64,000 bases of DNA, taken from contig MUYB01000007.1 of NCBI GenBank assembly GCA_002015125.1, positions 10,254 to 74,253 on the forward strand. The letters are read 5' to 3'. Position numbers and translations under genes: made by a program. Below, in pieces: positions 17,443-26,225 of this stretch; within the stretch, counting starts at the first letter, position 1; each line of letters opens with the position of its first letter. The notes under the pieces were generated by a model. It was not told the origin of the DNA and made no database searches. It saw only the letters and a list, made by a program, of their open reading frames with translations. This stretch comes from [Haemophilus] felis. Lineage in GTDB: Bacteria; Pseudomonadota; Gammaproteobacteria; Enterobacterales; Pasteurellaceae.

Positions 17443-18887
17443 ATTTGTAATGTTGAATAAATTTGCGAGTTTTTGCTCGGTTCAATTCGGTTGATTGCTG
17501 GTTTCATTGCTTGCTGGGCTTGCTCAACGCTGGCATACACACCAAGTCCTGCGAAGGTGAACATTGCAGCCCCTAACACTGTGCTTTCGGCGACGTCCAC
17601 CACATCAATGGGCATATTTAAGACATCAGCACGAATTTGGTTCCAAAGACGATTTTTTGAACCGCCGCCAACACAGAGCAAACTGTCTGCTTTAAATTGT
17701 CCCACTTGTTCCAACACCGCCAAGCCTTCTTTCAGGCGATACGCCATATATTCCAATCCCGCACGGTAGATTTCACCTCGAGTTTTGTGCATTGAAAGCC
17801 CTGCGATTATGCCACTTTGGTTAGTTGTACCGTCAAATCGACCTTGCAGCTGCACCCCATTAGCGCCAGCGGCAACAGCTTCCCCCTCTGCAATCATTGT
17901 AGGGTAATAATCAGGCGTGCCAGCCACATCGCTAAAGAAGGTTTTACCAAGCCATTCCATCACACCTGAACCCACCCATTGCACCGCTGGATTAAAACAA
18001 TGTGCTTTCGCATCAAATTCCGTGGTTAAACCGTGCGGTACAAATTGAAAATGTGGCTGTGCCACCGATGTTCTTGCCATCAAAATTTCCCACGTACCTG
18101 AACTTAGCACTGGTTGATTAAGCCCTGCACCAGAGCCAAACACCGCAAATTGTGTGTCGTGGCCTGCGGAAAGCACAGGGATTTGTGCTAAGCCAAAACG
18201 TTCAGCCAACGCCGGCGTCAGTGTCCCCACTTGTTCGCCTGCATGCTTCATTGGTGGGAAATGCTGTTTAGTTAGCCCTAATTTTGCCAACACCTCATCG
18301 TCCCAATCACCTGTTTGCAAGTTAGTCATCATCGACGTGCCAGCCATAGTGTGATCAGTACTAAATTCGCCAGTTAAGCGTTGAGTTAGCATCGATGAGA
18401 TAAACACAAATTTGTCCATTTGGGCGAACACTTCAGGTTGATTTTCTTTCAACCAAATTAATTTGAACAAGGTGTTAAAACTATATTGACCAATGCCATT
18501 GCGTAAATAAAGTTGTTCAACATCAAAATATTGGCTCAACCGTTCCATCACAGGAATGGTGCGAGGGCATTTCCACGAAATAATAGGATAAAGCTGTTTA
18601 CCGTTTTTATCGAAAGGTGCACCGTCCACACCAAAGGTAGTAACGGAAATGCCTTTGATTTCATTAAGATCAACGTGCTGTTGTTTAAGTTGTGAAAAAG
18701 TGTGTTCCGCACAAATGAGCAGTTTTTGCCAAATTTCCTCGAAATCCCAAATGTGGTAATCCGCCGCTTCCGCCCCAGTTTGGGTATTGTTGGCAAGATG
18801 ATGTGAAGCAACGATTTTGCCTTGTTGGTTAATGGCAATTGTGCGTAAATTTGTTGCACCGCAGTCAAAAATTAGCGAGATAGGCAT
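17439..18887 (-). CDS. fucK: L-fuculokinase
   Basis: 482 residues, FGGY carbohydrate kinase. The N-terminal phosphate-binding motif is DCGATNLRT and the later FGGY-type signature reads SLLCVGGGSKNRLWNQIRADVLNMP. It phosphorylates L-fuculose to L-fuculose-1-phosphate. The frame is intact and matches H. influenzae-type FucK in length. It is flanked on both sides by REP-like palindromes, an unusual density inside one operon. Confidence 0.95.
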   Translation of the reverse strand: MPISLIFDCGATNLRTIAINQQGKIVASHHLANNTQTGAEAADYHIWDFEEIWQKLLICAEHTFSQLKQQHVDLNEIKGISVTTFGVDGAPFDKNGKQLYPIISWKCPRTIPVMERLSQYFDVEQLYLRNGIGQYSFNTLFKLIWLKENQPEVFAQMDKFVFISSMLTQRLTGEFSTDHTMAGTSMMTNLQTGDWDDEVLAKLGLTKQHFPPMKHAGEQVGTLTPALAERFGLAQIPVLSAGHDTQFAVFGSGAGLNQPVLSSGTWEILMARTSVAQPHFQFVPHGLTTEFDAKAHCFNPAVQWVGSGVMEWLGKTFFSDVAGTPDYYPTMIAEGEAVAAGANGVQLQGRFDGTTNQSGIIAGLSMHKTRGEIYRAGLEYMAYRLKEGLAVLEQVGQFKADSLLCVGGGSKNRLWNQIRADVLNMPIDVVDVAESTVLGAAMFTFAGLGVYASVEQAQQAMKPAINRIEPSKNSQIYSTLQM

Positions 18888-18908
18888 AAATATATCTCCC
18901 TTTTCCTT

Positions 18909-18998
18909 GTAGGGTGGGCTTCAGCCCACCATTGACCTTTAGAACGGTCAGATTTTATGAATTTTCTGCAAAATGGTGGGCAAAATGCCCCCCCTACC
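18909..18998. repeat. Inverted pair of REP-like palindromes between fucI and fucK
   Basis: Unit 1, TGTAGGGTGGGCTTCAGCCC... (18909-18933), and unit 2, ending ...GCCCCCCCTACC (18972-18998), are reverse complements of each other apart from the loop and a few bases. Each unit is itself a hairpin. A head-to-head pair of this kind is like the BIMEs of other gammaproteobacteria. Confidence 0.75.
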
Positions 18999-19001
18999 TA
19001 A

Positions 19002-20765
19002 TTAACGATAAAGTGGTCCAAAGTTTTGGCAAGCGCGGTAGTCTTGACCTTCTTTGTCCTGACCAAACATATTCCACGCACTTGGGCGGAATACATCTTT
19101 ATCGGCGACGTTGTGCATATTCACTGGAATACGTAACATTGACGCAAGGGTGATTAAATCCGCACCTACGTGTCCGTAAGTAGCGACGCAGTGGTTTGCA
19201 CCCCAATTTGCCATTACAGAATACACATCTGTGAACGCTCCTTGTCCTGTAACACGTGGTACGAACCAAGTGGTTGGCCAAGTTTCGTTGGTACGTTTAT
19301 TAAGAACGTCGTGGACATTTTCTGGTAAATCAATTGACCAACCTTCCGCAATTTGCAACACAGGACCGATACCTTTCACGAGATTAATACGGTGCATTGT
19401 GAACGGCATTCCACCTTTGGTTAAATATTGAGATGATAAGCCACCCCCACGGAAGTATTCATACACCGCTGGACACCAACGGGTGTTTTCTAAACAACGT
19501 TTACCGTCTTCTTCTGTCACTTCCCAAGATGGTTTAATCACTGGGTTGCCGTCTTTGTCTTGATGCTGACCTGTACCGTCTAACGCCGCTGAACCTGAGT
19601 TGATCAAGTGAATAAAGCCACTTTCTGGACGCCAGCCTGTAACACGCTCAACGGAATTCGGACTCCAGTAAGTCCGCACATCAGCGAAAATTTGTGCTTG
19701 ACCTGTCAACAAGTGACCAAACAACATATTCACTGCATTTAAGCTATCGTTTTCTGTTGCCAAAATGTACGGCGGACGTACGCCATTCCAGTCGTAAGTG
19801 GAGTTAAGCAAGGCTTCCATAAAGTCGCCGTTCGGGCTGTGGTCTGTCCAATGGCGTTGACCTTGGAAACCTGCCGCAAGTGCATTATGACCCATTGCTT
19901 CTTCACCAAATTTCGGTGCTAATTTCGGATTACCCACCATTAAATCGCGAGTGATTAAGGTCATTTTCACCAACGTTTCACGCAATTTTGCTCTTTCTTC
20001 AGCATTCATTTGGTTTTCAGGGGCATTAACATCAACGCCATCTAGGCAATATTCATTCGCCCATTTGAGTGCTAATTCATATTCTTCTTTGTCGTAAATG
20101 CCACGTTCAATACGGCGAGTGATTTCACTCATATCCACATATTCGTTACGCATTCCCAAATAATCTTGGAAGAAGGCTTGATTCACGATGGAGCCTGCAA
20201 TCCCCATTGAAACAGCACCGATGGATAGATAAGATTTGCCACGCAAGGTTGCCACCGCAAGACCTGCACGGGCAAAGCGTAAGAGTTTTTCTCTCACATC
20301 ATCAGGAATGGATTGATCGCTAGCTTCTTGCACTTCAGTACCGTAGATAGAAAATGCAGGCAAGCCCATTTGATTGTGTCCAGCCAACGCCGCTGCCAAA
20401 TATACTGCTCCTGGGCGTTCTGTACCGTTAAAGCCCCAAATGGCTTTTGGTGTGTGCGGATCCATATCAATGGTTTCCGAACCGTAACACCAGCAAGGAG
20501 TTACCGTTAGCACCACGCCTACGTTTTCACGTTTAAATTTTTCGGCACAAGCAGCGGCCTCAAAAACACCACCAATACAAGTATCCGCGATAACGCATTC
20601 TACGAAATCGCCATTAATATGACGCACTTCGCTTTCAAGCAACGCCGCAACACGTTTTGCCATATTCATGGTTTGATCTTCAAGAGATTCACGCACGCCC
20701 TCACGACGACCGTCGATAGTTGGACGAATACCAATTTTTACAGGTGTAGATTTCAATAGGTTCAT
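19002..20765 (-). CDS. fucI: L-fucose isomerase
   Basis: 587 residues, close to the 591 of E. coli FucI. It opens with [20 protein letters not shown], the family start, and has the catalytic-domain blocks [22 protein letters not shown] and [20 protein letters not shown] (the Glu and Asp of these act in catalysis and Mn binding). It converts L-fucose to L-fuculose in the cytoplasm. It heads the long operon fucI-K-U-A-ABC and has a CRP-like box 117 bp upstream. Confidence 0.97.
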   Translation of the reverse strand: MNLLKSTPVKIGIRPTIDGRREGVRESLEDQTMNMAKRVAALLESEVRHINGDFVECVIADTCIGGVFEAAACAEKFKRENVGVVLTVTPCWCYGSETIDMDPHTPKAIWGFNGTERPGAVYLAAALAGHNQMGLPAFSIYGTEVQEASDQSIPDDVREKLLRFARAGLAVATLRGKSYLSIGAVSMGIAGSIVNQAFFQDYLGMRNEYVDMSEITRRIERGIYDKEEYELALKWANEYCLDGVDVNAPENQMNAEERAKLRETLVKMTLITRDLMVGNPKLAPKFGEEAMGHNALAAGFQGQRHWTDHSPNGDFMEALLNSTYDWNGVRPPYILATENDSLNAVNMLFGHLLTGQAQIFADVRTYWSPNSVERVTGWRPESGFIHLINSGSAALDGTGQHQDKDGNPVIKPSWEVTEEDGKRCLENTRWCPAVYEYFRGGGLSSQYLTKGGMPFTMHRINLVKGIGPVLQIAEGWSIDLPENVHDVLNKRTNETWPTTWFVPRVTGQGAFTDVYSVMANWGANHCVATYGHVGADLITLASMLRIPVNMHNVADKDVFRPSAWNMFGQDKEGQDYRACQNFGPLYR

Positions 20766-20881
20766 TTTTATACCCTCTTACTTTGTAATTATGAAAATGA
20801 ATGCTGTAAATAAGCTACCCACAATTATTTTTTCGCAAAAGAACTAAAGAACCTAATATTATTGAAATTTGAATTCGAATA

Positions 20882-20971
20882 TGTGAAAGAGATCACGAAA
20901 AAAGACTTTTTTTATCGAAAGGCGATGCCCGAATATTAAAAAACCTGAACAGTCTCGGTCATTTCGGGCAT
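20882..20971 (-). promoter_or_regulatory. fucI control region: CRP-like box plus hairpin/operator
   Basis: TGTGAAAGAGATCACG (20882-20897) is a strong CRP-type site. Beyond it, farther from fucI, an inverted repeat has arms ATGCCCGAA (20925-20933) and TTTCGGGCAT (20962-20971). The same layout recurs in front of fucA copy 2 with covarying arms. The hairpin also lies just past the fucR stop and may end fucR transcription. Confidence 0.65.
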
Positions 20972-20980
20972 TTTTAAGAA

Positions 20981-21730
20981 TCAAACGGTAATTAAAATAT
21001 CGTGCTTAAGGCAATATTCCCGAAACACACTACTAGGTTGATGATCTGAAAAAAGAATATCAATTTGTGATAACTCACCCAACTTAATGAGGTTTTTCTG
21101 CCCTAATTTAGAATTATCCAGCAATAAAAAACTTTGCCCACAGGCTTCCATCATTTTACGTTTAATGGGCGCATTTAATTCATTAGATTCCCAAATACTT
21201 CCATTTTCGTCCACACCAGTACAAGAGAAAATTCCAATATCAATATGTAAACGTTGCAAAAGTTGCTCGGAAAGTGGCCCATAAAACGCATCATATTTAC
21301 TAGAATAAACCCCACCAGTGGCAATGGTTTTAATATTAGGCTTATTCACTAACGCGGCAATATTGTGCATGGAATTGGTTACCACAGTACAAGGAATATC
21401 AGGAATAAGCTGAGCAAAATGCCAGCTACTAGAACTGGCATCTAAACCAATCACCACACCTTCATAAACATATTCTACGGCCTGTTGTGCAATATTACGT
21501 TTGGCTTCATAGTTGGAACGTTGGCGAGAATGAAAAGAGCTACCTAAATCTTTTGTTTTTTTGCTCACCGCGCCACCATGGACTCGATACAGTAAGCCTT
21601 TTTTCTCAAGGGCGGTTAAATCTCGACGAATAGTTTCTACTGCAACAGAAAACATCTGAGATAACTCATTTACCGACATTTTTCCTGTACGATTGATCTC
21701 TTGTAGAATTAAATCACCTCTTTTTTGCAT
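20981..21730 (-). CDS. fucR: DeoR-family regulator of the fucose operon
   Basis: 249 residues from the ATG at 21730 (MQKRGDLILQEI); the longer frame to 21781 adds sequence not seen in the family. The N-terminal DeoR helix-turn-helix is SVNELSQMFSVAVETIRRDL, and the C-terminal sugar-phosphate-binding part has VVIGLDASSSSWHFAQLI. Family knowledge: FucR senses fuculose-1-phosphate and in E. coli activates the fuc genes. Here it precedes fucI in the same direction, and a CRP-like box lies about 90 bp upstream. Confidence 0.9.
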   Translation of the reverse strand: MQKRGDLILQEINRTGKMSVNELSQMFSVAVETIRRDLTALEKKGLLYRVHGGAVSKKTKDLGSSFHSRQRSNYEAKRNIAQQAVEYVYEGVVIGLDASSSSWHFAQLIPDIPCTVVTNSMHNIAALVNKPNIKTIATGGVYSSKYDAFYGPLSEQLLQRLHIDIGIFSCTGVDENGSIWESNELNAPIKRKMMEACGQSFLLLDNSKLGQKNLIKLGELSQIDILFSDHQPSSVFREYCLKHDILITV

Positions 21731-21820
21731 AAAAAGTATCCTCAAATAGATGATGTCAAAACGGATTTTAGCCCAGAGCAAAAAAACAAATCAAACAGAA
21801 TAGATTTTTTTGTTTCGGTT

Positions 21821-21836
21821 TTTGAAACAGCTCACA
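21821..21836 (-). promoter_or_regulatory. CRP-like site upstream of fucR
   Basis: On the minus strand TGTGAGCTGTTTCAAA, a TGTGA-N6-TCA-type half-conserved CRP box, 91 bp before the fucR ATG. Confidence 0.5.
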
Positions 21837-21943
21837 TTTTTTGCAAAATTCCCTGATAAAAATGCGCATTAATAGCGTAGAAACATGGATCCTTATGAGC
21901 GAAAAACTGCCGATTTCCACTACCAATATTAATTTGGAATCTT

Positions 21944-21970
21944 TGTACAGACGCGACGCTCGCGTCCAAA
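21944..21970. repeat. REP-like palindrome at the edge of the fuc island
   Basis: TGTACAGACGCGACGCTCGC followed by GTCCAAA: the same frame as the other TGTAGGGACGCC...GGCGTCCAAA units in this window, with several changes. It directly precedes the first copy of the ~44-bp island repeat. Confidence 0.55.
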
Positions 21971-21977
21971 CGAATGG

Positions 21978-22020
21978 GAATTTTCCACATTTGTTGGGAA
22001 AACCAAAATGGACGCCAGCA
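21978..22020. repeat. Island repeat, copy 1
   Basis: The block running from ATTTTCCACATTTGTTGGG through CCAAAATGGACGCCAGC matches two further blocks at about 22961 and 23919. It marks the fucR side of the accessory island. Confidence 0.65.
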
Positions 22021-22064
22021 TAAACCCACCAGTATGAATTATGTGTGAATTCACGCCCTACAGG

Positions 22065-22484
22065 CTAATTGATAAGATCGAACTTTCGCTGATAAACCTC
22101 GTCCCTCTCCAATACATAGCTTTCCACATCGTCATAAATCCATTCAAGAAAACTATCAAGATCTTCAATATATTTTTCTGCTTGCTGCCTTGCATAAGCC
22201 TTGGCATCCGTTGGGAAAATTTGATGATGAAATGGTTTCCGTTCATCATAGCACCATTGTTCAACCTCAGCGGGTTTAGGTTCTTCTGAAACATCCCAGC
22301 TAATGTCTTCTGAAGCATCCCAACTAATTTCCTCTTCCCCTTCCCAACGACTGACTTCTTCATCGTCTTTTGGAGCTGTCTTATTATACAAAATACGAAT
22401 AAGTTCCTGTTCTTCTTCAGTAGGAAGAATTTCATAAAGCCAGACCTCAGAAAACAGGATTTGATTGAAAATAAAAGATCTCAT
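22065..22484 (-). CDS. Hypothetical acidic protein, 139 residues
   Basis: Not recognised. The ATG at 22484 has AGAGGAT seven bases upstream, so it looks like a real gene. The product is strongly acidic, with a short internal tandem repeat (EISWDASE / DISWDVSE at about 53-67) and a Trp/Tyr-rich C-terminal helix region (YIEDLDSFLEWIYDDVESY). No membrane segment or known motif was seen. It lies 10 bp behind a 21-codon frame, suggesting translational coupling, and downstream of a strong promoter and a long hairpin. An overlapping frame on the same strand is a shadow. Confidence 0.6.
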   Translation of the reverse strand: MRSFIFNQILFSEVWLYEILPTEEEQELIRILYNKTAPKDDEEVSRWEGEEEISWDASEDISWDVSEEPKPAEVEQWCYDERKPFHHQIFPTDAKAYARQQAEKYIEDLDSFLEWIYDDVESYVLERDEVYQRKFDLIN

Positions 22485-22494
22485 TATTTATCCT

Positions 22495-22560
22495 CTAAGC
22501 GTTTTGATAAATCAACATCAAGAGCGGAATGGTAACGAGTTCAAAGAGAAATGAGTTCAT
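22495..22560 (-). CDS. Predicted 21-residue hydrophobic peptide
   Basis: The frame MNSFLFELVTIPLLMLIYQN-Ala-stop begins at the ATG at 22560, preceded by AGAAGGAAA at ideal spacing. The peptide is one hydrophobic helix with few charges, like type I toxins or membrane mini-proteins, but matches none I know. It ends 10 bp before the 139-residue gene and may act as a leader or a small toxin. Expression is unproven. Confidence 0.45.
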   Translation of the reverse strand: MNSFLFELVTIPLLMLIYQNA

Positions 22561-22621
22561 AATGATTTCCTTCTGTGAGTTGAAAAATAATTAGAGACGA
22601 AGGAAACCCCAAAAAGAAAGC

Positions 22622-22682
22622 CCCTTCATTACCACTTTTTCAAGCCTTTTTCAGCTTAAAAAGCAAAAGTCGTAATGAAGGG
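22622..22682 (-). promoter_or_regulatory. Long leader hairpin (possible attenuator)
   Basis: An 18-bp stem with one mismatch (arms 22622-22639 and 22665-22682) encloses a smaller hairpin. On the minus strand it is followed by CTTTCTTTTT, so it can act as a terminator inside the leader of the 21-residue/139-residue operon. The remaining gap from 22731 to about 22960 shows no gene. Confidence 0.55.
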
Positions 22683-22701
22683 ACTATTCTCTTTGGGCAA
22701 A

Positions 22702-22730
22702 AAGGTATTATTTAATAGGGTACTTGTCAA
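22702..22730 (-). promoter_or_regulatory. Sigma-70 promoter of the small island operon
   Basis: On the minus strand a perfect TTGACA (22725-22730), a 17-bp spacer and TACCTT (22702-22707). Transcription would start near 22695 and run into the hairpin, the 21-codon frame and the 139-residue gene. Confidence 0.55.
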
Positions 22731-22960
22731 GGGAAATTTTACAGTACATTTTTTCACCAAAATCCATATAAACACTGGTAAAATCTCAAAAGAAGCTTGT
22801 CAACAAAAATATTTCTACTGGTTTGATTGATGCTTTTTTGTTCTATTTTATAAACAAAGGATTACGTCCACCCCAAGGATAGTGCTCATCTTTGATTAGT
22901 ACTGTTAGCAATTAGGTATTAAAAAGCACGCCTGTGGACACAAGCGTTATTGTGGGCGGT

Positions 22961-23003
22961 ATTTTCACATTCTTTGGGGAAACCACAATGGATGCCAACG
23001 TGG
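22961..23003. repeat. Island repeat, copy 2
   Basis: ATTTTCACATTCTTTGGGG followed by AAACCACAATGGATGCCAAC; same order and spacing as copy 1 at 21978. It separates the small operon from the higBA module. The 23004-23230 stretch that follows holds only very short frames. Confidence 0.65.
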
Positions 23004-23234
23004 TATCCGTACAATCACTCCGTTAAGCATATTGGAAATGGATTTATTTGACACTATTGTTTATTCATTCTAAATTCCTCGCGCACCTAACAATTTTATT
23101 ACTTGCCATTTTTATATTAAGGATTAGAACGATGATAGGACCTAATTTAAACGAAGGCAGGGACGGTAACGACTAATGGAATGGAAACTCCACCCCCAAA
23201 TGTAACATCATCGTTTACACTATTGAGTCATTAC

Positions 23235-23253
23235 TGTATCATTACGCGATACA
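23235..23253 (+). promoter_or_regulatory. Operator-like inverted repeat before higB
   Basis: TGTATC-N7-GATACA, perfect arms, 15 bp before the higB ATG. HigA antitoxins normally bind such a palindrome to repress their own operon. Confidence 0.6.
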
Positions 23254-23267
23254 CAAGGCAGGCGATA

Positions 23268-23546
23268 ATGATTATTTCGTTTAAACATAAAGGCTTAAAG
23301 GCATTTTTCGAAACAGGTTCAACGGCTGGTATTCAAGCTAAGCACATCAATAAATTACGTTTGCAGCTAGAGACCTTACACCGAGCTGAAAATGTCGAAG
23401 CAATGGATGTTCCAGGTTGGCATTTGCATCCGCTCAAAGGCGATTTAGCCAATCATTGCTCGGTCAAAGTCAATGCTAATTGGCGTTTAACCTTTAAATT
23501 TGAAAACGGCGATGCTGAAATTGTGAACTATCAAGACTACCACTAA
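23268..23546 (+). CDS. higB: HigB-type toxin (RelE superfamily)
   Basis: 92 residues from the ATG at 23268 (MIISFKHKGLKAFFETGS), chosen over a longer frame because it matches the family start. Conserved blocks are HINKLRLQLETLHRAENVEAMDVPGWHLHPLKGD, with typical W-x-L-x-P-L-K-G, and NWRLTFKFENGDAEIVNYQDYH. HigB toxins cleave mRNA on the ribosome. It is followed 12 bp later by the antitoxin; toxin-first order is characteristic of higBA. The pair lies between island repeats 2 and 3. Confidence 0.9.
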   Translation: MIISFKHKGLKAFFETGSTAGIQAKHINKLRLQLETLHRAENVEAMDVPGWHLHPLKGDLANHCSVKVNANWRLTFKFENGDAEIVNYQDYH

Positions 23547-23558
23547 AGAGAGAAGAAA

Positions 23559-23873
23559 ATGAGAATGTTTAATCCTCCACACCCAGGGCTTTTAATCAAA
23601 GAATATATCGAAGGCTTTGACAGTAATATTTCGGTATTCGCCCAAAAACTCGGCATTTCCCGTGTTTCGCTTTCCAGAATTGTCAATGGCAGAACGGGGA
23701 TTACCCCTGAAATGGCACTGCGTTTAAGCAAGCTATTACCGAATACCACCCCGAATTTTTGGCTCAATATGCAGTCGGATTACGATCTTTGGCACCTTGA
23801 ACAAGATTGCCATTTCGACATTTTGCCGTTATACCCCCAAAAAACGCAAACTGACGCAAGAAGCGCACAGTAA
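23559..23873 (+). CDS. higA: HigA-type antitoxin
   Basis: 104 residues with a single XRE helix-turn-helix (SVFAQKLGISRVSLSRIVNG) inside the HigA/VapI pattern HPGLLIKEYIEG...PEMALRLSKLL...FWLNMQSDYDLW. It neutralises HigB and, with it, represses the operon, probably at the palindrome before higB. The start ATG follows AGAGAGAAGAAA. The last ~12 residues are less conserved. Placement inside the fuc cluster indicates acquisition. Confidence 0.9.
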   Translation: MRMFNPPHPGLLIKEYIEGFDSNISVFAQKLGISRVSLSRIVNGRTGITPEMALRLSKLLPNTTPNFWLNMQSDYDLWHLEQDCHFDILPLYPQKTQTDARSAQ

Positions 23874-23918
23874 CCGCCTTTTAACACCTCTCCCGCTCGT
23901 TGGCGTCGGAAAATGAGA

Positions 23919-23957
23919 ACTTCCACCTTTATTGGAAAATCACAATGGATGCTAGCG
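23919..23957. repeat. Island repeat, copy 3
   Basis: AACTTCCACCTTTATTGG followed by AAAATCACAATGGATGCTAG; more diverged but colinear with copies 1 and 2. It closes the higBA module. Confidence 0.6.
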
Positions 23958-23987
23958 TTCTTGTTGATATTTGAAAGCTGAATCCAT

Positions 23988-24018
23988 AAAAAACACGCGT
24001 TGGGAACGCGTGTTTTTT
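23988..24018. terminator. Bidirectional terminator between higA and fucP
   Basis: AAAAAACACGCGTT-GGG-AACGCGTGTTTTTT: 13-bp stem with A- and T-runs on its two sides, serving the convergent higBA and fucA2-fucP units. Confidence 0.85.
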
Positions 24019-24039
24019 AGCTTCATTTTGAGTGAACGC

Positions 24040-25326
24040 TTATTTAAGGACTTTCCAAGTGCGGTAACCGTAAATGGCGATCACCACAAAGCAAATCAAT
24101 GGAAGAACGAAAGATACATTAACCGCAGGCATGCCCATAAGTTCTTTTTGGTCAATAATGATACCTTGTAGAGGTGGCATTAACGCACCGCCCACAATCG
24201 CCATTACTAAACCCGCCGCGCCTAAAGTTGATTCTTCTTTTTGATTATAAAGAGCGATACCGTAAATGGTTGGGAACATCAAGGACATAAATCCAGAAGT
24301 TAAGATTAAGCAATATAAACCTAAATCACCGTCGATAAAGATAACGCCGAGAATACAGAAGAAACCGCAAATCGCAAATAACATCAACATAAATTCCGCT
24401 TTGAGGTATTTCATTAAGCTGGTGCTAATAAAACGGCTGGCGATAAAGATACTCATAGCAATGATATTAAAGTTTTGTGCTTCAGATTTGGTGTAACCAA
24501 GACGTTCTGCATATTGGATGATAAACGTCCAGCACATAATTTGCACGCCCACATAGAATACTTGAGCAAGTACACCCTCGCGGTATTTTTCATTTTTTGA
24601 CAAACGTTGGAAAGATTCTTTAAAGCTAATACGTGCGCTTTCTTCCGTATGAGTTTTTGGCATATTGTATAAGCCGATGATGATAAACATCACAATTACC
24701 ACGCAGCCTAAAATCACATAAGGATTGCGAATGATTTCTAAGTCATGGCTTCTTACTACCGCTTTCTCTGTTGCTGATAAGGTTTGGAAAACAAGATGAC
24801 CAGCGGCATCCCGTTTATCTGATTCCAAACTGGTTAACACAATTTGTGAAGCCACAAACATTCCCGTAATTGAACCTAATGGATTAAAGGCTTGCGCCAA
24901 ATTCAAACGGCGAGTGGCTGTTTGCGGATCACCCATAGAAAGAATATAAGGATTGGCGGTGGTTTCTAAAAAAGCGAGACCAAAGGTTAAAATATAAAGA
25001 GAAAGCAAGAAAAAGGTGAACTCTTCATAAAGCGCCGCAGGATAAAACAATAAGGCGCCAACGGCATACAACACTAATCCTAATAACACTCCACATTTGT
25101 AGCTGTGGCGTGTGACGAAAATCGCCGCTGGAATTGCCATGGTGCCGTAACCACCATAGAAAGCGAATTGCACTAAGGCTGCTTCAGAAGCAGGAATTTC
25201 CATGACGGTTTGGAATACCGCCACCATAGGATTAGTAATATCGTTAGCAAACCCCCACAAGGCAAATAAGCTTGTGATTAAAATAAAAGGCACGAGATAT
25301 TTCTTCTCAAGAACTTTTGCTGTCAT
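24040..25326 (-). CDS. fucP: L-fucose:H+ symporter
   Basis: 428 residues, major facilitator superfamily, fucose/glucose/galactose group. About 12 membrane segments are evident, with SLFALWGFANDITNPMVAVFQTVME early, where the Asp-containing helix is typical of FucP, and ETTANPYILSMGDPQTATRRLNLAQAFNPLG in helix 4-5. It imports L-fucose with a proton. It follows fucA copy 2 in a two-gene unit, apart from the main fuc operon, which has its own ABC importer. Confidence 0.95.
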   Translation of the reverse strand: MTAKVLEKKYLVPFILITSLFALWGFANDITNPMVAVFQTVMEIPASEAALVQFAFYGGYGTMAIPAAIFVTRHSYKCGVLLGLVLYAVGALLFYPAALYEEFTFFLLSLYILTFGLAFLETTANPYILSMGDPQTATRRLNLAQAFNPLGSITGMFVASQIVLTSLESDKRDAAGHLVFQTLSATEKAVVRSHDLEIIRNPYVILGCVVIVMFIIIGLYNMPKTHTEESARISFKESFQRLSKNEKYREGVLAQVFYVGVQIMCWTFIIQYAERLGYTKSEAQNFNIIAMSIFIASRFISTSLMKYLKAEFMLMLFAICGFFCILGVIFIDGDLGLYCLILTSGFMSLMFPTIYGIALYNQKEESTLGAAGLVMAIVGGALMPPLQGIIIDQKELMGMPAVNVSFVLPLICFVVIAIYGYRTWKVLK

Positions 25327-25373
25327 AGCGTCACCCCAATAGTTATGAACTCCAAATATATTTTTAATTATGT

Positions 25374-26021
25374 TTATTCTTCGATGCGTAAACCATAAGA
25401 CTTAAATTTCCCTAACACCACTTCCATATTTTCTTTGGTTAATAATGGAATTTCTTGGTTAGTAGCGAGTAATTTCATATACCATTCTGCTAATACTTCA
25501 ACTTCGTGAGCTAACCAAAGAGCTTTGTCTAAGTTTTTCTCTGCGGCAATTAAACCGTGATGGGCAAGCAAAATCGCTTTGCTGGTTTTGATGCCTTCTT
25601 TCACATATTCCGCTAATTTGTGGGTACCAAAAGTAGCATAAGGTACACAAGGAATATGGTCGGTACCGCCGACGGCTATCATATAGTGAAATGGAGGAAT
25701 GGATTTTTCTAGAATTGATACCGCTGCGCAGTTAATGGAATGGTTATGCACCACCGCATCAACATCTGGACGAGCTTCATACACCGCCAAGTGGAAATGC
25801 CATTCACTGGATGGCAACTTACCCTCTTCGTGTTTGCCGTTTTTATCCACATACACAATGCTTTCTGGTGTCATAAGATGATACGGTGTACCTGTTGGCG
25901 TAATAAGCATACCTTCTTTGTAACGTACACTCACATTGCCTGCGGTGCCTTGGTTTAAACCTAATCTTGTCATTTCAAGACAGGTATCAATAATTTTTTG
26001 AGAAAGTTCAATTCTGTTCAT
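25374..26021 (-). CDS. fucA: L-fuculose-1-phosphate aldolase, copy 2
   Basis: 215 residues, same length as the copy at 16228-16875 with four differing residues; all zinc ligands and the catalytic Glu are retained. It is the first gene of a fucA-fucP unit with its own CRP box and hairpin upstream. In H. influenzae a single fucA sits between fucU and fucP, so this arrangement looks like duplication of fucA followed by separation of the two halves of the operon by the island and the ABC genes. Confidence 0.95.
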   Translation of the reverse strand: MNRIELSQKIIDTCLEMTRLGLNQGTAGNVSVRYKEGMLITPTGTPYHLMTPESIVYVDKNGKHEEGKLPSSEWHFHLAVYEARPDVDAVVHNHSINCAAVSILEKSIPPFHYMIAVGGTDHIPCVPYATFGTHKLAEYVKEGIKTSKAILLAHHGLIAAEKNLDKALWLAHEVEVLAEWYMKLLATNQEIPLLTKENMEVVLGKFKSYGLRIEE

Positions 26022-26225
26022 GTTATACCTCTATAAAGAATGAATTTAAAAAAACAAACAGCTTGCTTAAAGAATTGGTTATTTGGATTAGGCGAGAAAT
26101 TGCCCCACAGTCGAAAATATCAATAATACAAACATTAAAATGATTGCTTTAACAACCAAGCTGTTGGCACATTTTTCACTAAAAACAGTAAATAAAATAG
26201 TTTTCTACCGATTTACCCCAAATTT

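Noticed and set aside
22058-22435. 125-residue frame overlapping the acidic 139-residue gene
   Set aside because: Same strand, different frame, no ribosome site; its composition is that of a frame-shifted shadow.
22591-22629. 12-codon frame MKGLSFWGFLRL in the island leader
   Set aside because: Overlaps the hairpin arm and T-rich tail and has only a weak ribosome site; the terminator explains the sequence better than a leader peptide does.
23132-23176. 14-codon frame (MIGPNLNEGRDGND) with an AAGGA-like site before higB
   Set aside because: Too short, no homology I can recall, and it sits in repeat-derived sequence; could be chance.
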